In this document: piece after piece, positions 15,724-25,443 of the stretch | Position numbering within the stretch: the first letter of the stretch is position 1 | How the letters are laid out: every line of letters begins with the position of its first letter | Assembly: GCF_001028175.1 (NCBI RefSeq) | Contig: NZ_AEJF01000377.1 | Span: forward strand, 1 to 53,567 | Direction of reading: 5' to 3' | Source: Caballeronia mineralivorans PML1(12) | GTDB lineage: Bacteria; Pseudomonadota; Gammaproteobacteria; Burkholderiales; Burkholderiaceae | Length of the DNA stretch: 53,567 bases | Translations under genes and position numbers: made by a program | Notes under the pieces: generated by a model | What the model was told of the DNA's origin: nothing | The model's database searches: none | Seen by the model: only the letters and a program-made list of their open reading frames with translations

Positions 15724-17523
15724 TCAACCTTTCAGCCAGCGTTCGCGCCATTGCTTCGACGGACCGCGGCCATCGGCGGTGGAAAGCACGTAACGCGATA
15801 CTTCCGGCGGATCAAGTTTGACCTGCGCGACGCGCAACTCGTCGCGCCGAAATGCGTGCACCTCTACCTTCGCGCCCGGCAAATAACGCGAAAGCAGCGT
15901 GTCGAGATTCGATCCCGTCACGCGCAAGCCATCGATTGCAACCAGCACGTCCCCCGCCGATAACCCCGCTTTCTGCGCCGCGCTGTTCTCGTGGACGGCC
16001 GCGAGCACGCAATCCGCGCCATTTCGAACGCGCGCGCCAAGCGATGGTTTCGCCGCCGTGCCGTTGGTCGCGACGTCAGCCGCGAACGTGATCCCGAAGG
16101 GTTCGAACAAGGTCTCGAGCGGCAGATCGCGTGTGCCGTGGACGCCGTCGCGGAACAGCTTTTTCAGGTCGGCGCCGGTGGCTTCGGCGAACAGCGCTTC
16201 GACTTCGTGTTCCTCGATACCCCGCGCTTTGCCATGATAAAAATCGCGTCCGTAGCGTTGCCACAAGAGCCGCATGACGTCGTCGAGCGACTTCTTGCCC
16301 TCGGTTTGCGCACGGATCGAAAGATCGAAAGCGAGCGCGACAAGGGATCCTTTTTGGTAATAACTGACGATCGCATTCGCCGCGTTTTCGTCCTGCCGAT
16401 AATATTTGACCCACGCGTCGAACGAGCTTTCCGCCACGGTCTGCTTGAGCCGCCCCGACCCGCGCAACACGCCGCCGAGCGTTTTACCCAGAAGCGAAAA
16501 ATACTCGCTCGCGCTGATCAGGCCGCTGCGCACAAGCATCAGGTCGTCGTAATACGACGTGAAACCTTCGAACAACCACAACAGCGACGTGTAATTTTCC
16601 TGCGATAAATCGTACGGTGCGAACGCGGCCGGTTTGATGCGCTTCACGTTCCACGTATGGAAATACTCGTGGCTGCAAAGACCAAGATACGTCCGATACC
16701 CCTCCGTCACGTCCGGGCGTCCGGTCACAGGCAGATCCGCGCGATTGCAGATCAACGCCGTCGATGCCCGATGTTCCAGCCCGCCGTAACCATCGGCTAC
16801 GGCAACCGTCATGAACACATAACGATCGACCGGCGCCTTCTTCGTACGCGGCTCGAACAACGCAATCTGCGCTTCGCAAACACGCTTGAGGTCGTTTTCC
16901 AGCCGATGCATATCGAGCCCGGTCACGCGGCCTGAAATCACGATGTCATGCTTCGAGCCGTGGGCATCGAAGGAACCGAGTGCAAACTCGCCCAGCGTGA
17001 CCGGATGATCGATCAGCGCGTCGTAGTTCGGCGCTTCATAGGTGCCAAAACCATAGCGCTTCGTGCCGCGCGCCTCGGGCAATGCCGTCGCCACACGCCA
17101 GCCTGCGTAGTGCGCGCCAGAAGGCTTTTGGATATCGACTATGCAGGGCGCATCGGCCTGCCCTTCCACCGCCAGAAACACGCTCGTGCCGTTGAAAAAG
17201 CCGATGGTGTCATCGAGATGCGCGGCACGCACCGATAAATCCCAGCCATAAACCTCGTAACGCAGCGTGATCGGGCCATCGTGCGGCGCGGTTGCCCAAG
17301 CATGTTTGTCGGTTTTATCAATGGCAAGCTTGCGGCCAGCCGCGTTGAACGCCTCCAGCGCCACGATATTGCGGGCAAATTCGCGGATCATGTAGCTGCC
17401 CGGAATCCACACCGGCAGCACAAAACGCTGGCCCGACGGATCGGGTTGCGCGACGCTCAACGTCACTTCGAACAGATGCGCCGCGGGATTTTTCGGAACG
17501 ATGGTGTAACGGATGGCGTTCAT
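15724..17523 (-). CDS. M61 family metallopeptidase with PDZ domain
   Basis: 599 residues. An N-terminal beta-sandwich is followed by a gluzincin catalytic domain with zinc motif HEYFHTWNVKR near residue 280 and the third ligand in WLFEGFTSYYDDL near 308. A C-terminal PDZ domain follows (AGLSADVLVAIDGLRV-like segment near 540). The family's founder is the glycyl aminopeptidase of Sphingomonas, and most members have unknown substrates. There is no obvious signal peptide. It lies downstream of dsbC on the same strand, but a hairpin terminator separates them. Confidence 0.9.
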   Translation of the reverse strand: MNAIRYTIVPKNPAAHLFEVTLSVAQPDPSGQRFVLPVWIPGSYMIREFARNIVALEAFNAAGRKLAIDKTDKHAWATAPHDGPITLRYEVYGWDLSVRAAHLDDTIGFFNGTSVFLAVEGQADAPCIVDIQKPSGAHYAGWRVATALPEARGTKRYGFGTYEAPNYDALIDHPVTLGEFALGSFDAHGSKHDIVISGRVTGLDMHRLENDLKRVCEAQIALFEPRTKKAPVDRYVFMTVAVADGYGGLEHRASTALICNRADLPVTGRPDVTEGYRTYLGLCSHEYFHTWNVKRIKPAAFAPYDLSQENYTSLLWLFEGFTSYYDDLMLVRSGLISASEYFSLLGKTLGGVLRGSGRLKQTVAESSFDAWVKYYRQDENAANAIVSYYQKGSLVALAFDLSIRAQTEGKKSLDDVMRLLWQRYGRDFYHGKARGIEEHEVEALFAEATGADLKKLFRDGVHGTRDLPLETLFEPFGITFAADVATNGTAAKPSLGARVRNGADCVLAAVHENSAAQKAGLSAGDVLVAIDGLRVTGSNLDTLLSRYLPGAKVEVHAFRRDELRVAQVKLDPPEVSRYVLSTADGRGPSKQWRERWLKG

Positions 17524-17620
17524 GCGTCGAGGTCCTTTGTTCTTATCGCCGGGCGCGGTGGTTGGCCCAAGCTTTTCGCGGTTGAACCGCTCATTGCAGA
17601 ATCAGGCAAGTGGAAGTTCA

Positions 17621-17650
17621 TAAAAGCGAAAGAGGCGCTTCACGCGCCTC
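17621..17650 (-). terminator. Terminator after dsbC
   Basis: GAGGCGC (17632-17638) pairs with GCGCCTC (17644-17650) around TTCAC. On the minus strand it runs into TTTCGCTTTTA, so it ends transcripts 32 nt after the dsbC stop and isolates the M61 peptidase gene. Confidence 0.75.
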
Positions 17651-17682
17651 CTTTGTCGTCTGTCGACGAATCGACAGTTAAA

Positions 17683-18414
17683 TCAGCGAACCGCCGACAG
17701 TTCCTTCTCCAGCCGATCCGCCGGCACCGCGCCGGGCAGACGGCGTCCGTCCGCGAGGAAAACGGTTGGCGTGCCGGTGACGTTCATCGACTGGCCGAGT
17801 TTCAGGTTTTTGTCGATGGCAGTCGTGTCGCAACTGGCCGCAGCCGTGGGCGCCGTATGATCGAGCATCCAGCCTTCCCACGCGGTCGAGCGGTCCTTCG
17901 AGCACCAGATCGACTTCGACTTGACAGCCGAATCCGGCGACAAAACCGGGTAGAGGAAAGTGTAGACAGTGACGTTATCGACGGATTTGAGCGTGGTTTC
18001 GAGCTGCTTGCAGTACGGGCAGTTCGGATCGGAAAACACCGCGATCTTGCGCGCGCCCGTGCCCTTCACCACCTTCACCGCGTTCTCGAACGGCAGCTTG
18101 GCGAAGTCGATCTTGTTCGTTTCCGCGAGACGCGCTTCGGTGAGATTCGTGCGCGTGCGGGTATCGACGAGATCGCCCATGAGCAAGTAGTTGCCCGTGG
18201 CGTCCGTGTAGACGATTTGCGCGCCGAGGTTCACTTCATAGAGTCCCGGAACCGGCGACTTCTGCACGCTTTTGATGTCGGCGTCGCCTATGCGCGATTG
18301 CAGCGTTGCCTTGATCTTGTCGGTGGTCTGATCGGCTTGTGCCGCGATGCCGATACCAAACACCGCGGCCAGCGTGGCTGCAGTGACCAGAGCGCGGCGA
18401 AGAGTGATTTTCAT
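17683..18414 (-). CDS. dsbC: Thiol:disulfide interchange protein DsbC
   Basis: 243 residues. The signal peptide MKITLRRALVTAATLAAVFG...AQA ends at about residue 26, so the protein is periplasmic. A short N-terminal dimerisation domain precedes a thioredoxin fold with active site CPYC in FSDPNCPYCKQLE and the cis-Pro loop near VTGTPTVFL. DsbC isomerises wrong disulfides and is kept reduced by DsbD. The ATG at 18414 fits the signal peptide better than one five codons upstream. The UbiH-type gene ends 36 bp upstream, so they may be co-transcribed. Confidence 0.92.
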   Translation of the reverse strand: MKITLRRALVTAATLAAVFGIGIAAQADQTTDKIKATLQSRIGDADIKSVQKSPVPGLYEVNLGAQIVYTDATGNYLLMGDLVDTRTRTNLTEARLAETNKIDFAKLPFENAVKVVKGTGARKIAVFSDPNCPYCKQLETTLKSVDNVTVYTFLYPVLSPDSAVKSKSIWCSKDRSTAWEGWMLDHTAPTAAASCDTTAIDKNLKLGQSMNVTGTPTVFLADGRRLPGAVPADRLEKELSAVR

Positions 18415-18450
18415 TCGATTGTCCGTCAAGCTGAAGTATGTGGGATGTTC

Positions 18451-19623
18451 TTAACCAAGCGCCGCCGACACAAGCCAGCGCTTAATGAGCGGCTGTGCAC
18501 CCACGAGCGCCATGCCCGTGTTGCGCGCTGCGCGAGCGAGCGTGCCGGGCATGGCGAAGAGTTTCTGCAAGCCGTCGCAGGCGAGCGTCAGTTTCTGGAT
18601 GTCCTCGCGACGCGTGCGTTCGTATCGGCGCAGGAGAACGGGGTCGCCGGCCGTTCGGAACGCTTCCTTACCCGCGAGGGTTTCGGCCAGCGCGGCGACA
18701 TCGCGCAAACCCAGGTTCATGCCTTGGCCCGCCAGCGGATGAATCAGATGTGCGGCGTCACCGACCAGCGCCACGCGCGGGCCGATCAGCCGGTCCACGG
18801 TTTGCAGCGCAAGCGGAAAGCCCTGCGCTGGCGTCACGCATTCGAGCGTGCCGAGCATGTTCTGCGTAGCCTTCTCGACTTCCGCCGCGAGCTGCGCGGG
18901 ATCGAGTTTGAGAAGGGCATCGGCGTGTTCGGTTCTTGCGGACCACACGAGCGACACGTGATCGCCCGGCAACGGCAATAACGCAATGATCTCGCCATCG
19001 CGAAACCATTGATACGCGGTTTCAGCGTGCGGTTTTTCGCACTTGAAGTTCGCCACCACACCCGTCTGCCGATAATCCCGCCGATGCATTTTCGCACCCG
19101 TCTGCGCCCGCACCCAGGAATGCGCGCCATCCGCGCCGACCACCAGATCCGCTTCGAGCGTGTCGCCATTTGCGAGCGTGAGATGCGCGGCGGCGTCGTG
19201 GATCGTCAGGCCTTGCGCGCGCGAGTCGATCCAGGTGAGATTCGGCTGGAAACGCAGCGCGGCGTCGAGCGATCGTTCGATCAACGACGATTCCACGATC
19301 CACGCCAATTGCGGCACTGCGGCCTGGAATGCGGAAAAATGCAACTCGGCGAAGGCATCGCCGAAAACACGCATGTCCAGCACCGGCCCGAGTTTTTCGT
19401 GCTCCAGCGCCTGCCAGACGCGCAGCCGTTCCAGCAGTGCCTGCGAGCTCGATGAAAGCGCGTAGATGCGGGAGTCGAAGCTATCGGCGGCAGGCGGCGC
19501 AGCGGCGGGCGTTGCGAGCAGCGCCGTGCGCAAGCCGGATTGCGTCAGCGCAAGCGCCGCCGTCTTGCCGACGAGACCGCCGCCGACCACAGCCGCATGA
19601 AAATTTCGTGAGTGGAAAGTCAT
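18451..19623 (-). CDS. UbiH/UbiF/VisC-type FAD-dependent hydroxylase
   Basis: 390 residues of group A flavin monooxygenase. It has the dinucleotide motif VVGGGLVGKTAALALTQSG at residues 12-30, the mid-protein VVGADGAHSWVR near 160, and RVALVGDAAHLIHPLAGQG near 283 with MNLGLRDV after it. These are features of ubiquinone-ring hydroxylases. Which ring position it hydroxylates (UbiH, UbiI, UbiF or a broad-range UbiM type) cannot be told from sequence alone. It is upstream of dsbC and divergent from ychF. Confidence 0.88.
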   Translation of the reverse strand: MTFHSRNFHAAVVGGGLVGKTAALALTQSGLRTALLATPAAAPPAADSFDSRIYALSSSSQALLERLRVWQALEHEKLGPVLDMRVFGDAFAELHFSAFQAAVPQLAWIVESSLIERSLDAALRFQPNLTWIDSRAQGLTIHDAAAHLTLANGDTLEADLVVGADGAHSWVRAQTGAKMHRRDYRQTGVVANFKCEKPHAETAYQWFRDGEIIALLPLPGDHVSLVWSARTEHADALLKLDPAQLAAEVEKATQNMLGTLECVTPAQGFPLALQTVDRLIGPRVALVGDAAHLIHPLAGQGMNLGLRDVAALAETLAGKEAFRTAGDPVLLRRYERTRREDIQKLTLACDGLQKLFAMPGTLARAARNTGMALVGAQPLIKRWLVSAALG

Positions 19624-19946
19624 GTGGGCATTATAGCCGCCGGGGTATTTCGCGATTCGATGTGGAATCCGGTGTTTCGGCGAGAGGGCGATGTCTGTAG
19701 CCGTGGAGCCTTACCGCTCGCCTCGGCCGCAGCGACGGATAGTGACTTTCACTCCCTGCGCCCCGAGGATCGGCCCTGCCCGGCTCACCCAGCAGACTCA
19801 ACCTCGGCGGTACAATAGCGGTTTGTCCGGCCCCGCAAGACGTGGCCGCCCGCTGCGCGCGGGTCGCCGGGCCCTTACGCCCGCGACGCGCGAAAACCAG
19901 CGTTGACCCACGCGGCGCACGCCGTTTCACCAGTTCGAAGGATTCC
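19624..19946. other. Divergent intergenic region, ubiH-type gene / ychF
   Basis: 323 bp with no convincing gene. A TACAAT at 19811-19816 could be a -10 element for ychF, but no good -35 precedes it at the right spacing. GC-rich arms such as CCGCCCGCTGCGCGCGGGTCG near 19849 could fold in a ychF leader of about 125 nt. Nothing else is evident. Confidence 0.4.
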
Positions 19947-21041
19947 ATGAGCCTCCAATGCGGCATCGTCGGCTTGCCTAACGTCGGCAAGTCCACACTG
20001 TTCAATGCACTGACCAAGGCCGGCATTGCCGCCGAAAACTATCCGTTCTGCACGATCGAGCCGAATGTCGGCGTAGTCGAAGTGCCGGATCCGCGGCTTG
20101 CTGCACTTTCCGAGATCGTCAAACCCGAGCGCGTGGTTCCGGCCATTGTCGAATTCGTCGATATCGCGGGCCTCGTGGCGGGCGCCAGCAAGGGCGAAGG
20201 CTTGGGCAACAAGTTTCTCGCAAACATCCGCGAAACCGATGCCATCACGCACGTCGTGCGCTGTTTCGAAGACGAAAACGTGATTCACGTCGCGAACAAG
20301 ATCGACCCGCTGGCGGATATTGAAGTCATCAATACGGAATTGGCGCTGGCGGATTTATCGACAGTGGAGAAGGCTCATCACCGCTATGCGAAGTCCGCCC
20401 GGTCGGGCAACGACAAGGAAGCGGCAAAGCTCGTCCCCTTGCTGGAAAAGATCCAGGCGCAACTCGATCAGGCGAAGCCGGTGCGCGGTCTGGACTTGAG
20501 CGAAGACGAACTCCTGCTGATCAAGCCGCTGTGCCTGATTACCGCCAAGCCGACCATGTATGTGGCAAACGTGAAGGACGACGGCTTCGAGAACAATCCG
20601 TATCTGGACGCGGTGCGCAAGTACGCTGAGACCGAGAAGGCGCCGGTGGTGGCGGTGTGCGCGGCGATCGAAGCGGAAATCGCGGATCTCGACGACGCCG
20701 ACAAGCACGAGTTTCTCGCCGATATCGGCATGGAAGAGCCGGGTCTGGATCGCGTGATTCGCGCGGGCTACAAGCTGCTTGGATTGCAGACGTATTTCAC
20801 GGCGGGCGTGAAGGAAGTGCGGGCGTGGACGATTCATATCGGTGACACCGCGCCTCAAGCCGCCGGCGCTATTCACACGGACTTCGAGCGCGGGTTTATT
20901 CGCGCCCAGACGATCGCCTTCGATGACTTCGTCGCGTTCAAAGGCGAGCAAGGTGCGAAAGAAGCCGGGAAGATGCGGGCGGAAGGGAAGGAATACGTTG
21001 TGCACGACGGCGACGTGATGAATTTCTTGTTTAACGTCTGA
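19947..21041 (+). CDS. ychF: Ribosome-binding ATPase YchF
   Basis: 364 residues, the universal YchF/Ola1 length. This Obg-family P-loop protein prefers ATP to GTP. Visible are Walker A GLPNVGKSTLFN (near 8), a switch II DIAGLVAGASKGEGLGN (near 70), ANVKDD near 206 in place of the GTP-specifying NKxD, and the C-terminal TGS domain ending VVHDGDVMNFLFNV. The ATG at 19947 follows AAGGATTCC. It is monocistronic, with a strong terminator right behind it. Confidence 0.96.
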   Translation: MSLQCGIVGLPNVGKSTLFNALTKAGIAAENYPFCTIEPNVGVVEVPDPRLAALSEIVKPERVVPAIVEFVDIAGLVAGASKGEGLGNKFLANIRETDAITHVVRCFEDENVIHVANKIDPLADIEVINTELALADLSTVEKAHHRYAKSARSGNDKEAAKLVPLLEKIQAQLDQAKPVRGLDLSEDELLLIKPLCLITAKPTMYVANVKDDGFENNPYLDAVRKYAETEKAPVVAVCAAIEAEIADLDDADKHEFLADIGMEEPGLDRVIRAGYKLLGLQTYFTAGVKEVRAWTIHIGDTAPQAAGAIHTDFERGFIRAQTIAFDDFVAFKGEQGAKEAGKMRAEGKEYVVHDGDVMNFLFNV

Positions 21042-21071
21042 TGTAATAATTCGTCGTCCGAGCTTGTTATT

Positions 21072-21109
21072 AAAAGCGGAGTCCTTGATAAAGGAACTCC
21101 GCTTTTTTT
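21072..21109 (+). terminator. Intrinsic terminator after ychF
   Basis: AAAAGCGGAGT (21072-21082) pairs with ACTCCGCTTTT (from 21096), with an inner CCTT/AAGG stem around GATA and one bulged A, followed by a run of seven T. Confidence 0.9.
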
Positions 21110-21185
21110 ATCAGGCTCAAGCGCGAGTTGGTCCTGCCGGCCGAGCCCGATACGCCGATCAACGCGCCAACTTTGGACGCCGAAC

Positions 21186-22027
21186 ATGAAGACCGAACTG
21201 ATCTACTCGTTGACCGAGCATTTCGAAGCGCACGCCTAGCAGACCAGTAGCGGTGTCGAGTTCTGGCTTGCCCGCGACCTTCAGCATCTGCTGGGATATG
21301 CCAAGTGGGAGAACTTCGTCAAGGTCGTGAACAAAGCCGAGATAGCCTGCGAAACGTCCGGGCACGCGGCTACAGACCATTTTCCTGACGTCAGGAAAAT
21401 GGTCGACCTGGGCTCGGGCAGCCAGCGTGAAGTCGACGACATCATGCTCACTCGCTATGCCTGCTATCTGGTGGCGCAAAACGGGGACCCGAAGAAGCAA
21501 GAGATCGCTTTTGCACAGACCTATTTTGCCGTCCAGACCCGGCGCGCCGAATGGATCGAGTAGCGCCTGCTTGATTCCCAGCGTCTCGCGGCCCGCATGA
21601 AACTGACGAACACGGAAAAAAAATTGTCGGAAGTGATCTTTGAACAAACCGGTGGAAACGAGGATTTCGACATGATTCGAAGCAAAGGTGACCATGCACT
21701 GTTTGGAAAATCGACCGTTCAGATGAAGTCGCACTGGAAGGTTCCCGCCCAAGCGGCCACTCGCTGATTTCGCCCCCACGATCGTTTTCAAACAAAGGAT
21801 TTCGCTGCCGAGATCACGATTTTCAACTCACGACAGAACGGGCTTGGAGCGAGGGTGCGATCTCAAAAGAGCACATCAATAACAATCAAGCGGTGCGTAA
21901 CACACTGCTTGAGCGCGGCATCCGACCAGAAACCTTGCCTGCGGCCGAAGACGTGAAAAAGGTTGCTCGCCGGTTGGCGCTGGAAGATAAAACGCACGCG
22001 AAGAACCCCGACGCCCTCGATTCCTGA
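21186..22027 (+). pseudogene. dinD: dinD-like pseudogene (BRO-N/antirepressor-like)
   Basis: Reading across frames recovers a whole DinD-like protein: MKTELIYSLTEHFEAHA, FWLARDLQHLLGYAKWENF, DIMLTRYACYLVAQNGDP, AFAQTYFAVQTRRAEWIE, FDMIRSKGDHALFGKST, PLADFAPTIVFK, DFAAEITIFN, then NNQAVRNTLLERGIRPETLP to the stop at 22025. It is broken by in-frame TAG at 21237-21239 and 21561-21563. At least three frameshifts occur, near 21755, 21790 and 21850. DinD proteins are SOS-linked and often travel with mobile DNA. No part can make the full protein now. Confidence 0.85.
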
Positions 22028-22094
22028 TTGTTGCGAACGGATAGCTGCATCGATAATGCGGCTATCCAAAATGACGAGCGCAGAACAACAACAA

Positions 22095-22385
22095 ATGACA
22101 ATCCGTTTCCATCGCCGCAGCGCCTCAATCCTCCTCGCCGCCTTTCTCGCGCTCAACTGCACCGCCTCGTTCGCTTACGCCTACTCCACCCCGAACGAAT
22201 CCGACCTCGATAACCACCAGACCTATCGCAATCACGACGGCGAAACCGTCCACTCCCCTGCGCATTCACGTTCGGGCAAAGCCCCCGACGGCGCCACTGC
22301 CCAATGCCGCGATGGCACGTGGAGCTTCAGCCGACATCGCAGCGGCACGTGTTCGCGTCACGGCGGCGTCGCAGCCTGGCGCTAA
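22095..22385 (+). CDS. Small secreted DUF3761 protein
   Basis: 96 residues. A signal peptide (MTIRFHRRSASILLAAFLAL then NCTASFAYA) precedes a mature region of about 65 residues rich in His, Ser and Thr, with NHQTYRNHDGETVHSP and the repeat-like CRDGTWSFSRHRSGTCSRHG, characteristic of DUF3761. Two cysteines in that segment could form a disulfide in the periplasm. Function is unknown. In-frame upstream ATGs at 22056 and 22071 would weaken the signal peptide. It sits between the dinD remnant and ettA. Confidence 0.75.
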   Translation: MTIRFHRRSASILLAAFLALNCTASFAYAYSTPNESDLDNHQTYRNHDGETVHSPAHSRSGKAPDGATAQCRDGTWSFSRHRSGTCSRHGGVAAWR

Positions 22386-22588
22386 ACGCCAGGTGCTGAT
22401 GGCACAGCCAACAAACGCCCGGCAGGCCGCCATATTCATCGAAGTACAATGTCGTCACTTCCCGCGCGCTGCGGGAAACGCATCGTCGCGTACTGAATCC
22501 AGGGACTTCCCGGCAGGGGGCTTAAAACCCAGAACCCGCCCGGCCGAAGCCCGCTTCGAACCGTCAACCTCAGACAACTGAATCCAAA
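22386..22588. other. Region upstream of ettA
   Basis: 203 bp without a gene. A TACAAT at 22445-22450 may be a -10 element for ettA; no matching -35 is evident. No ribosome site stronger than AACTGAATCC precedes the ettA ATG. Confidence 0.3.
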
Positions 22589-24256
22589 ATGGCCCAATAC
22601 GTCTTCACCATGAACCGCGTCGGCAAGATCGTTCCGCCGAAACGTCAGATCCTGAAAGACATCTCGCTCTCGTTTTTCCCCGGCGCCAAGATCGGCCTGC
22701 TCGGCCTGAACGGTTCCGGCAAGTCGACCCTGATCCGCATCATGGCCGGCGTCGACAAGGAAATCGAAGGCGAAGCCACGCCGATGCCGAACCTGAACAT
22801 CGGTTATTTGCCTCAAGAACCGCAACTGGATCCGGAGCAAACCGTGCGCGAAGCGGTGGAAGACGGCCTCGGCGAAGTCTTCAGCGCGCAGAAAAAGCTC
22901 GATGCCATCTACGCGGCGTACGCGGAACCCGACGCCGACTTCGACGCCCTCGCCGCCGAGCAAGCCAAATACGAAGCCATCCTCGCGACCAGCGACGGCG
23001 GCACGCCGGAGCAACAACTCGAAGTCGCCGCCGACGCACTGCGCCTGCCCGCGTGGGACGCAAAAATCGAACACCTGTCGGGCGGCGAAAAGCGCCGTGT
23101 GGCGCTGTGCAAGTTGCTGCTGCAAAAACCCGACATGCTGCTGCTCGACGAGCCGACCAACCACTTGGACGCGGAATCGGTGGATTGGCTCGAACAATTC
23201 CTCACACGCTATCCGGGCACGGTCGTGGCGGTCACCCACGACCGCTATTTCCTCGATAACGCCGCCGAATGGATTCTCGAACTCGACCGCGGCCACGGCA
23301 TTCCGTGGAAAGGCAACTACAGCAGCTGGCTCGACCAGAAACAGGATCGGCTGAAGCAGGAAGAATCGACGGAATCGGCGCGGCAGAAGGCGTTGAAGAA
23401 AGAACTGGAATGGGTACGCCAGAATCCGAAGGGACGCCAGGCGAAATCGAAGGCGCGGATCGCGCGGTTCGAAGAACTCAACAGCCAGGAATATCAGAAG
23501 CGCAATGAAACCCAGGAAATCTTCATCCCTGTCGGCGACCGGCTGGGCAATGAGGTGATCGAGTTCAAGAACGTGAGCAAGGCTTACGGCGACCGGCTCT
23601 TGATCGATAACCTGAACATGAAGATTCCGGCGGGCGCGATTGTCGGAATTATTGGGCCGAATGGCGCGGGGAAGTCCACGTTGTTCCGCATGCTGACGGG
23701 TAAGGAGCAGCCGGACTCGGGCGAGATCGTCACGGGGCCGACGGTGAAACTGGCGTATGTGGATCAAAGCCGCGATGCGCTCAATGGCAACAAGACCGTG
23801 TTCGAAGAAATTTCGGGCGGCGCGGATGTGCTGACCGTGGGCAAGTACGAAACGCCGTCGCGTGCCTATATCGGCCGCTTCAACTTCAAGGGCGGCGATC
23901 AGCAGAAGACCGTCGGTGCGTTGTCGGGCGGTGAACGCGGCCGCCTGCATCTCGCGAAGACGCTGATCGAAGGCGGCAACGTGCTGCTGCTGGACGAGCC
24001 GTCGAACGACCTGGACGTCGAAACGCTGCGCGCGCTGGAAGACGCGTTGCTGGAATTCGCCGGATCGGTGATGGTAATTTCTCACGATCGCTGGTTCCTC
24101 GACCGTATCGCGACGCACATCATCGCGTTCGAAGGCGACTCGCAAGTGACCTTCTTCGACGGCAACTATCAAGAGTACGAAGCCGACAAGCGCAATCGTC
24201 TGGGCGAAGAAGCGGCAAAGCCGAAACGCCTGCGCTATAAGCCAATCGTCCGGTAA
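22589..24256 (+). CDS. ettA: Energy-dependent translational throttle protein EttA (ABC-F)
   Basis: 555 residues with two ABC ATPase domains in one chain and no membrane domain. Walker A motifs are GLNGSGKST (near 39) and GPNGAGKST (near 357). Signatures are LSGGEKRRVALC and LSGGERGRLHLA; Walker B are LLLDEPTNHLD and LLLDEPSNDLD. The charged linker (near 245-300) is the P-site tRNA-interaction motif. EttA binds the ribosomal E site and gates the first peptide bond according to ADP/ATP ratio. The sequence is full-length and matches EttA rather than Uup or YheS. Confidence 0.95.
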   Translation: MAQYVFTMNRVGKIVPPKRQILKDISLSFFPGAKIGLLGLNGSGKSTLIRIMAGVDKEIEGEATPMPNLNIGYLPQEPQLDPEQTVREAVEDGLGEVFSAQKKLDAIYAAYAEPDADFDALAAEQAKYEAILATSDGGTPEQQLEVAADALRLPAWDAKIEHLSGGEKRRVALCKLLLQKPDMLLLDEPTNHLDAESVDWLEQFLTRYPGTVVAVTHDRYFLDNAAEWILELDRGHGIPWKGNYSSWLDQKQDRLKQEESTESARQKALKKELEWVRQNPKGRQAKSKARIARFEELNSQEYQKRNETQEIFIPVGDRLGNEVIEFKNVSKAYGDRLLIDNLNMKIPAGAIVGIIGPNGAGKSTLFRMLTGKEQPDSGEIVTGPTVKLAYVDQSRDALNGNKTVFEEISGGADVLTVGKYETPSRAYIGRFNFKGGDQQKTVGALSGGERGRLHLAKTLIEGGNVLLLDEPSNDLDVETLRALEDALLEFAGSVMVISHDRWFLDRIATHIIAFEGDSQVTFFDGNYQEYEADKRNRLGEEAAKPKRLRYKPIVR

Positions 24257-24324
24257 GCACGGCAAGGGCCAACAGCAAGGCACCGTATCGCCGCCCGTGC
24301 GCGGCTTGGATGGGAGACATCGGG

Positions 24325-25443
24325 ATGGCGGGTACGAAGGCGCAACGCGTAGCGCTGTGGGCGGGCGCGGTCGTCGTGGTGCTGCTGTTGGCGGCGATCG
24401 GCGGCGGGTTCCTCGTCGCGCAGGAAATGAAGTCGCGCGTACTCGAAACGCTTGGTCCGCTCGGCTCGGTGGAAGATATCGAGGTCGGTTATGCGCGGAT
24501 CACGCTGAGCCACGTGCGTCTGCGCGGGCCGCAAGGCTGGCCCACGGACGACGCACTGCGCGCCGAGCGCGTGACGATCAACGTCGATATGCGTTCGCTC
24601 TTGAGCAACCGCGTGCATCTGCAACACGTGACGGTGGATGGCTTTTATCTCTCCGTCGTCCGTTTCGCCGATGGCAGCGTCCAGTTGCTGCCGAATCTCC
24701 GGCAATCGACACGCGAAGCTCAAGCCGGTTCAAGCGAAGCCGCGGCGCATGCGCGGGAAGACCGGCAGATCGATCACGTCACGTTCGAGCGCGGCGCCAT
24801 GGAGTTCTTCGATGAATCCGTGCAGAAGCCCCCGTATCGAATGCTGATTTCGGACGCGAAGGCGAACGTCGACAACCTGCATCTGCCCGCGCTCACCGAA
24901 CCCACCATGCTCGACATGACGGGCTCGATCAAAGGGCCGTCGCACACAGGCACGGTCGCGTTCAATGGCTGGATAAAGATAGCAAACAAGGATTCGCAGA
25001 CGCACACGACCTTGCACAACGTCGATATCGCCACGCTCGATCCATATCTGCTGCAGAAAGCGGGCACGAAAACGACCGTCACGGGCGGCACGATCGACCT
25101 CACGCTTAACACGACCGTGCACGACTACCGTATCCATGCGCCGGGTTCGATCGTGCTGAACCATTTGCAGTTATCGGATAGCGGCAACCCGCTCGACACG
25201 TTCCTCTCCATGCCGACGAAGATCGCATTCGCGGCGTTGAAAAATCACGATCAGATCAAGCTGGACTTCGAACTCGACGGCGATCTGCGCGACCCGAAAT
25301 TCTCGCTCAACGAGAGTTTGATGAAGAAGCTCGCCGCAGGCTTCGCGAAGGCGCTTGGCGTGAACGCGGAGGGCGTGGCCAAGAATACCGGCGGCGTGGT
25401 GAAAAGCATCGGCGACGCGCTGAAGAACCTGTTCGGAAAGTAA
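24325..25443 (+). CDS. AsmA-like DUF748 membrane-anchored protein
   Basis: 372 residues. A single N-terminal transmembrane helix (about residues 9-30) is followed by a long periplasmic region of beta-strand repeats with segments such as IEVGYARITLSHVRLRGPQG and HVTVDGFYLSVV, as in DUF748/AsmA-type proteins. These are thought to act in envelope assembly or phospholipid transport. The ATG at 24325 is chosen because GGGAGA lies 7 nt upstream; an ATG five codons earlier is also possible. Its stop directly abuts the stop of the convergent HAD gene, with no base between. Confidence 0.78.
   Translation: MAGTKAQRVALWAGAVVVVLLLAAIGGGFLVAQEMKSRVLETLGPLGSVEDIEVGYARITLSHVRLRGPQGWPTDDALRAERVTINVDMRSLLSNRVHLQHVTVDGFYLSVVRFADGSVQLLPNLRQSTREAQAGSSEAAAHAREDRQIDHVTFERGAMEFFDESVQKPPYRMLISDAKANVDNLHLPALTEPTMLDMTGSIKGPSHTGTVAFNGWIKIANKDSQTHTTLHNVDIATLDPYLLQKAGTKTTVTGGTIDLTLNTTVHDYRIHAPGSIVLNHLQLSDSGNPLDTFLSMPTKIAFAALKNHDQIKLDFELDGDLRDPKFSLNESLMKKLAAGFAKALGVNAEGVAKNTGGVVKSIGDALKNLFGK

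Noticed and set aside
17281..18981. A 566-codon plus-strand frame opposite the M61 peptidase start, dsbC and the UbiH-type gene
   Set aside because: It spans the ends of three well-supported opposite-strand genes and has no domain of its own.
22436..24283. A 615-codon open frame on the minus strand across ettA
   Set aside because: It lies wholly opposite a full-length conserved ABC-F gene, has a biased Arg/Val/Phe-rich composition and no recognisable domain. It is typical of antisense openness in high-GC coding DNA.
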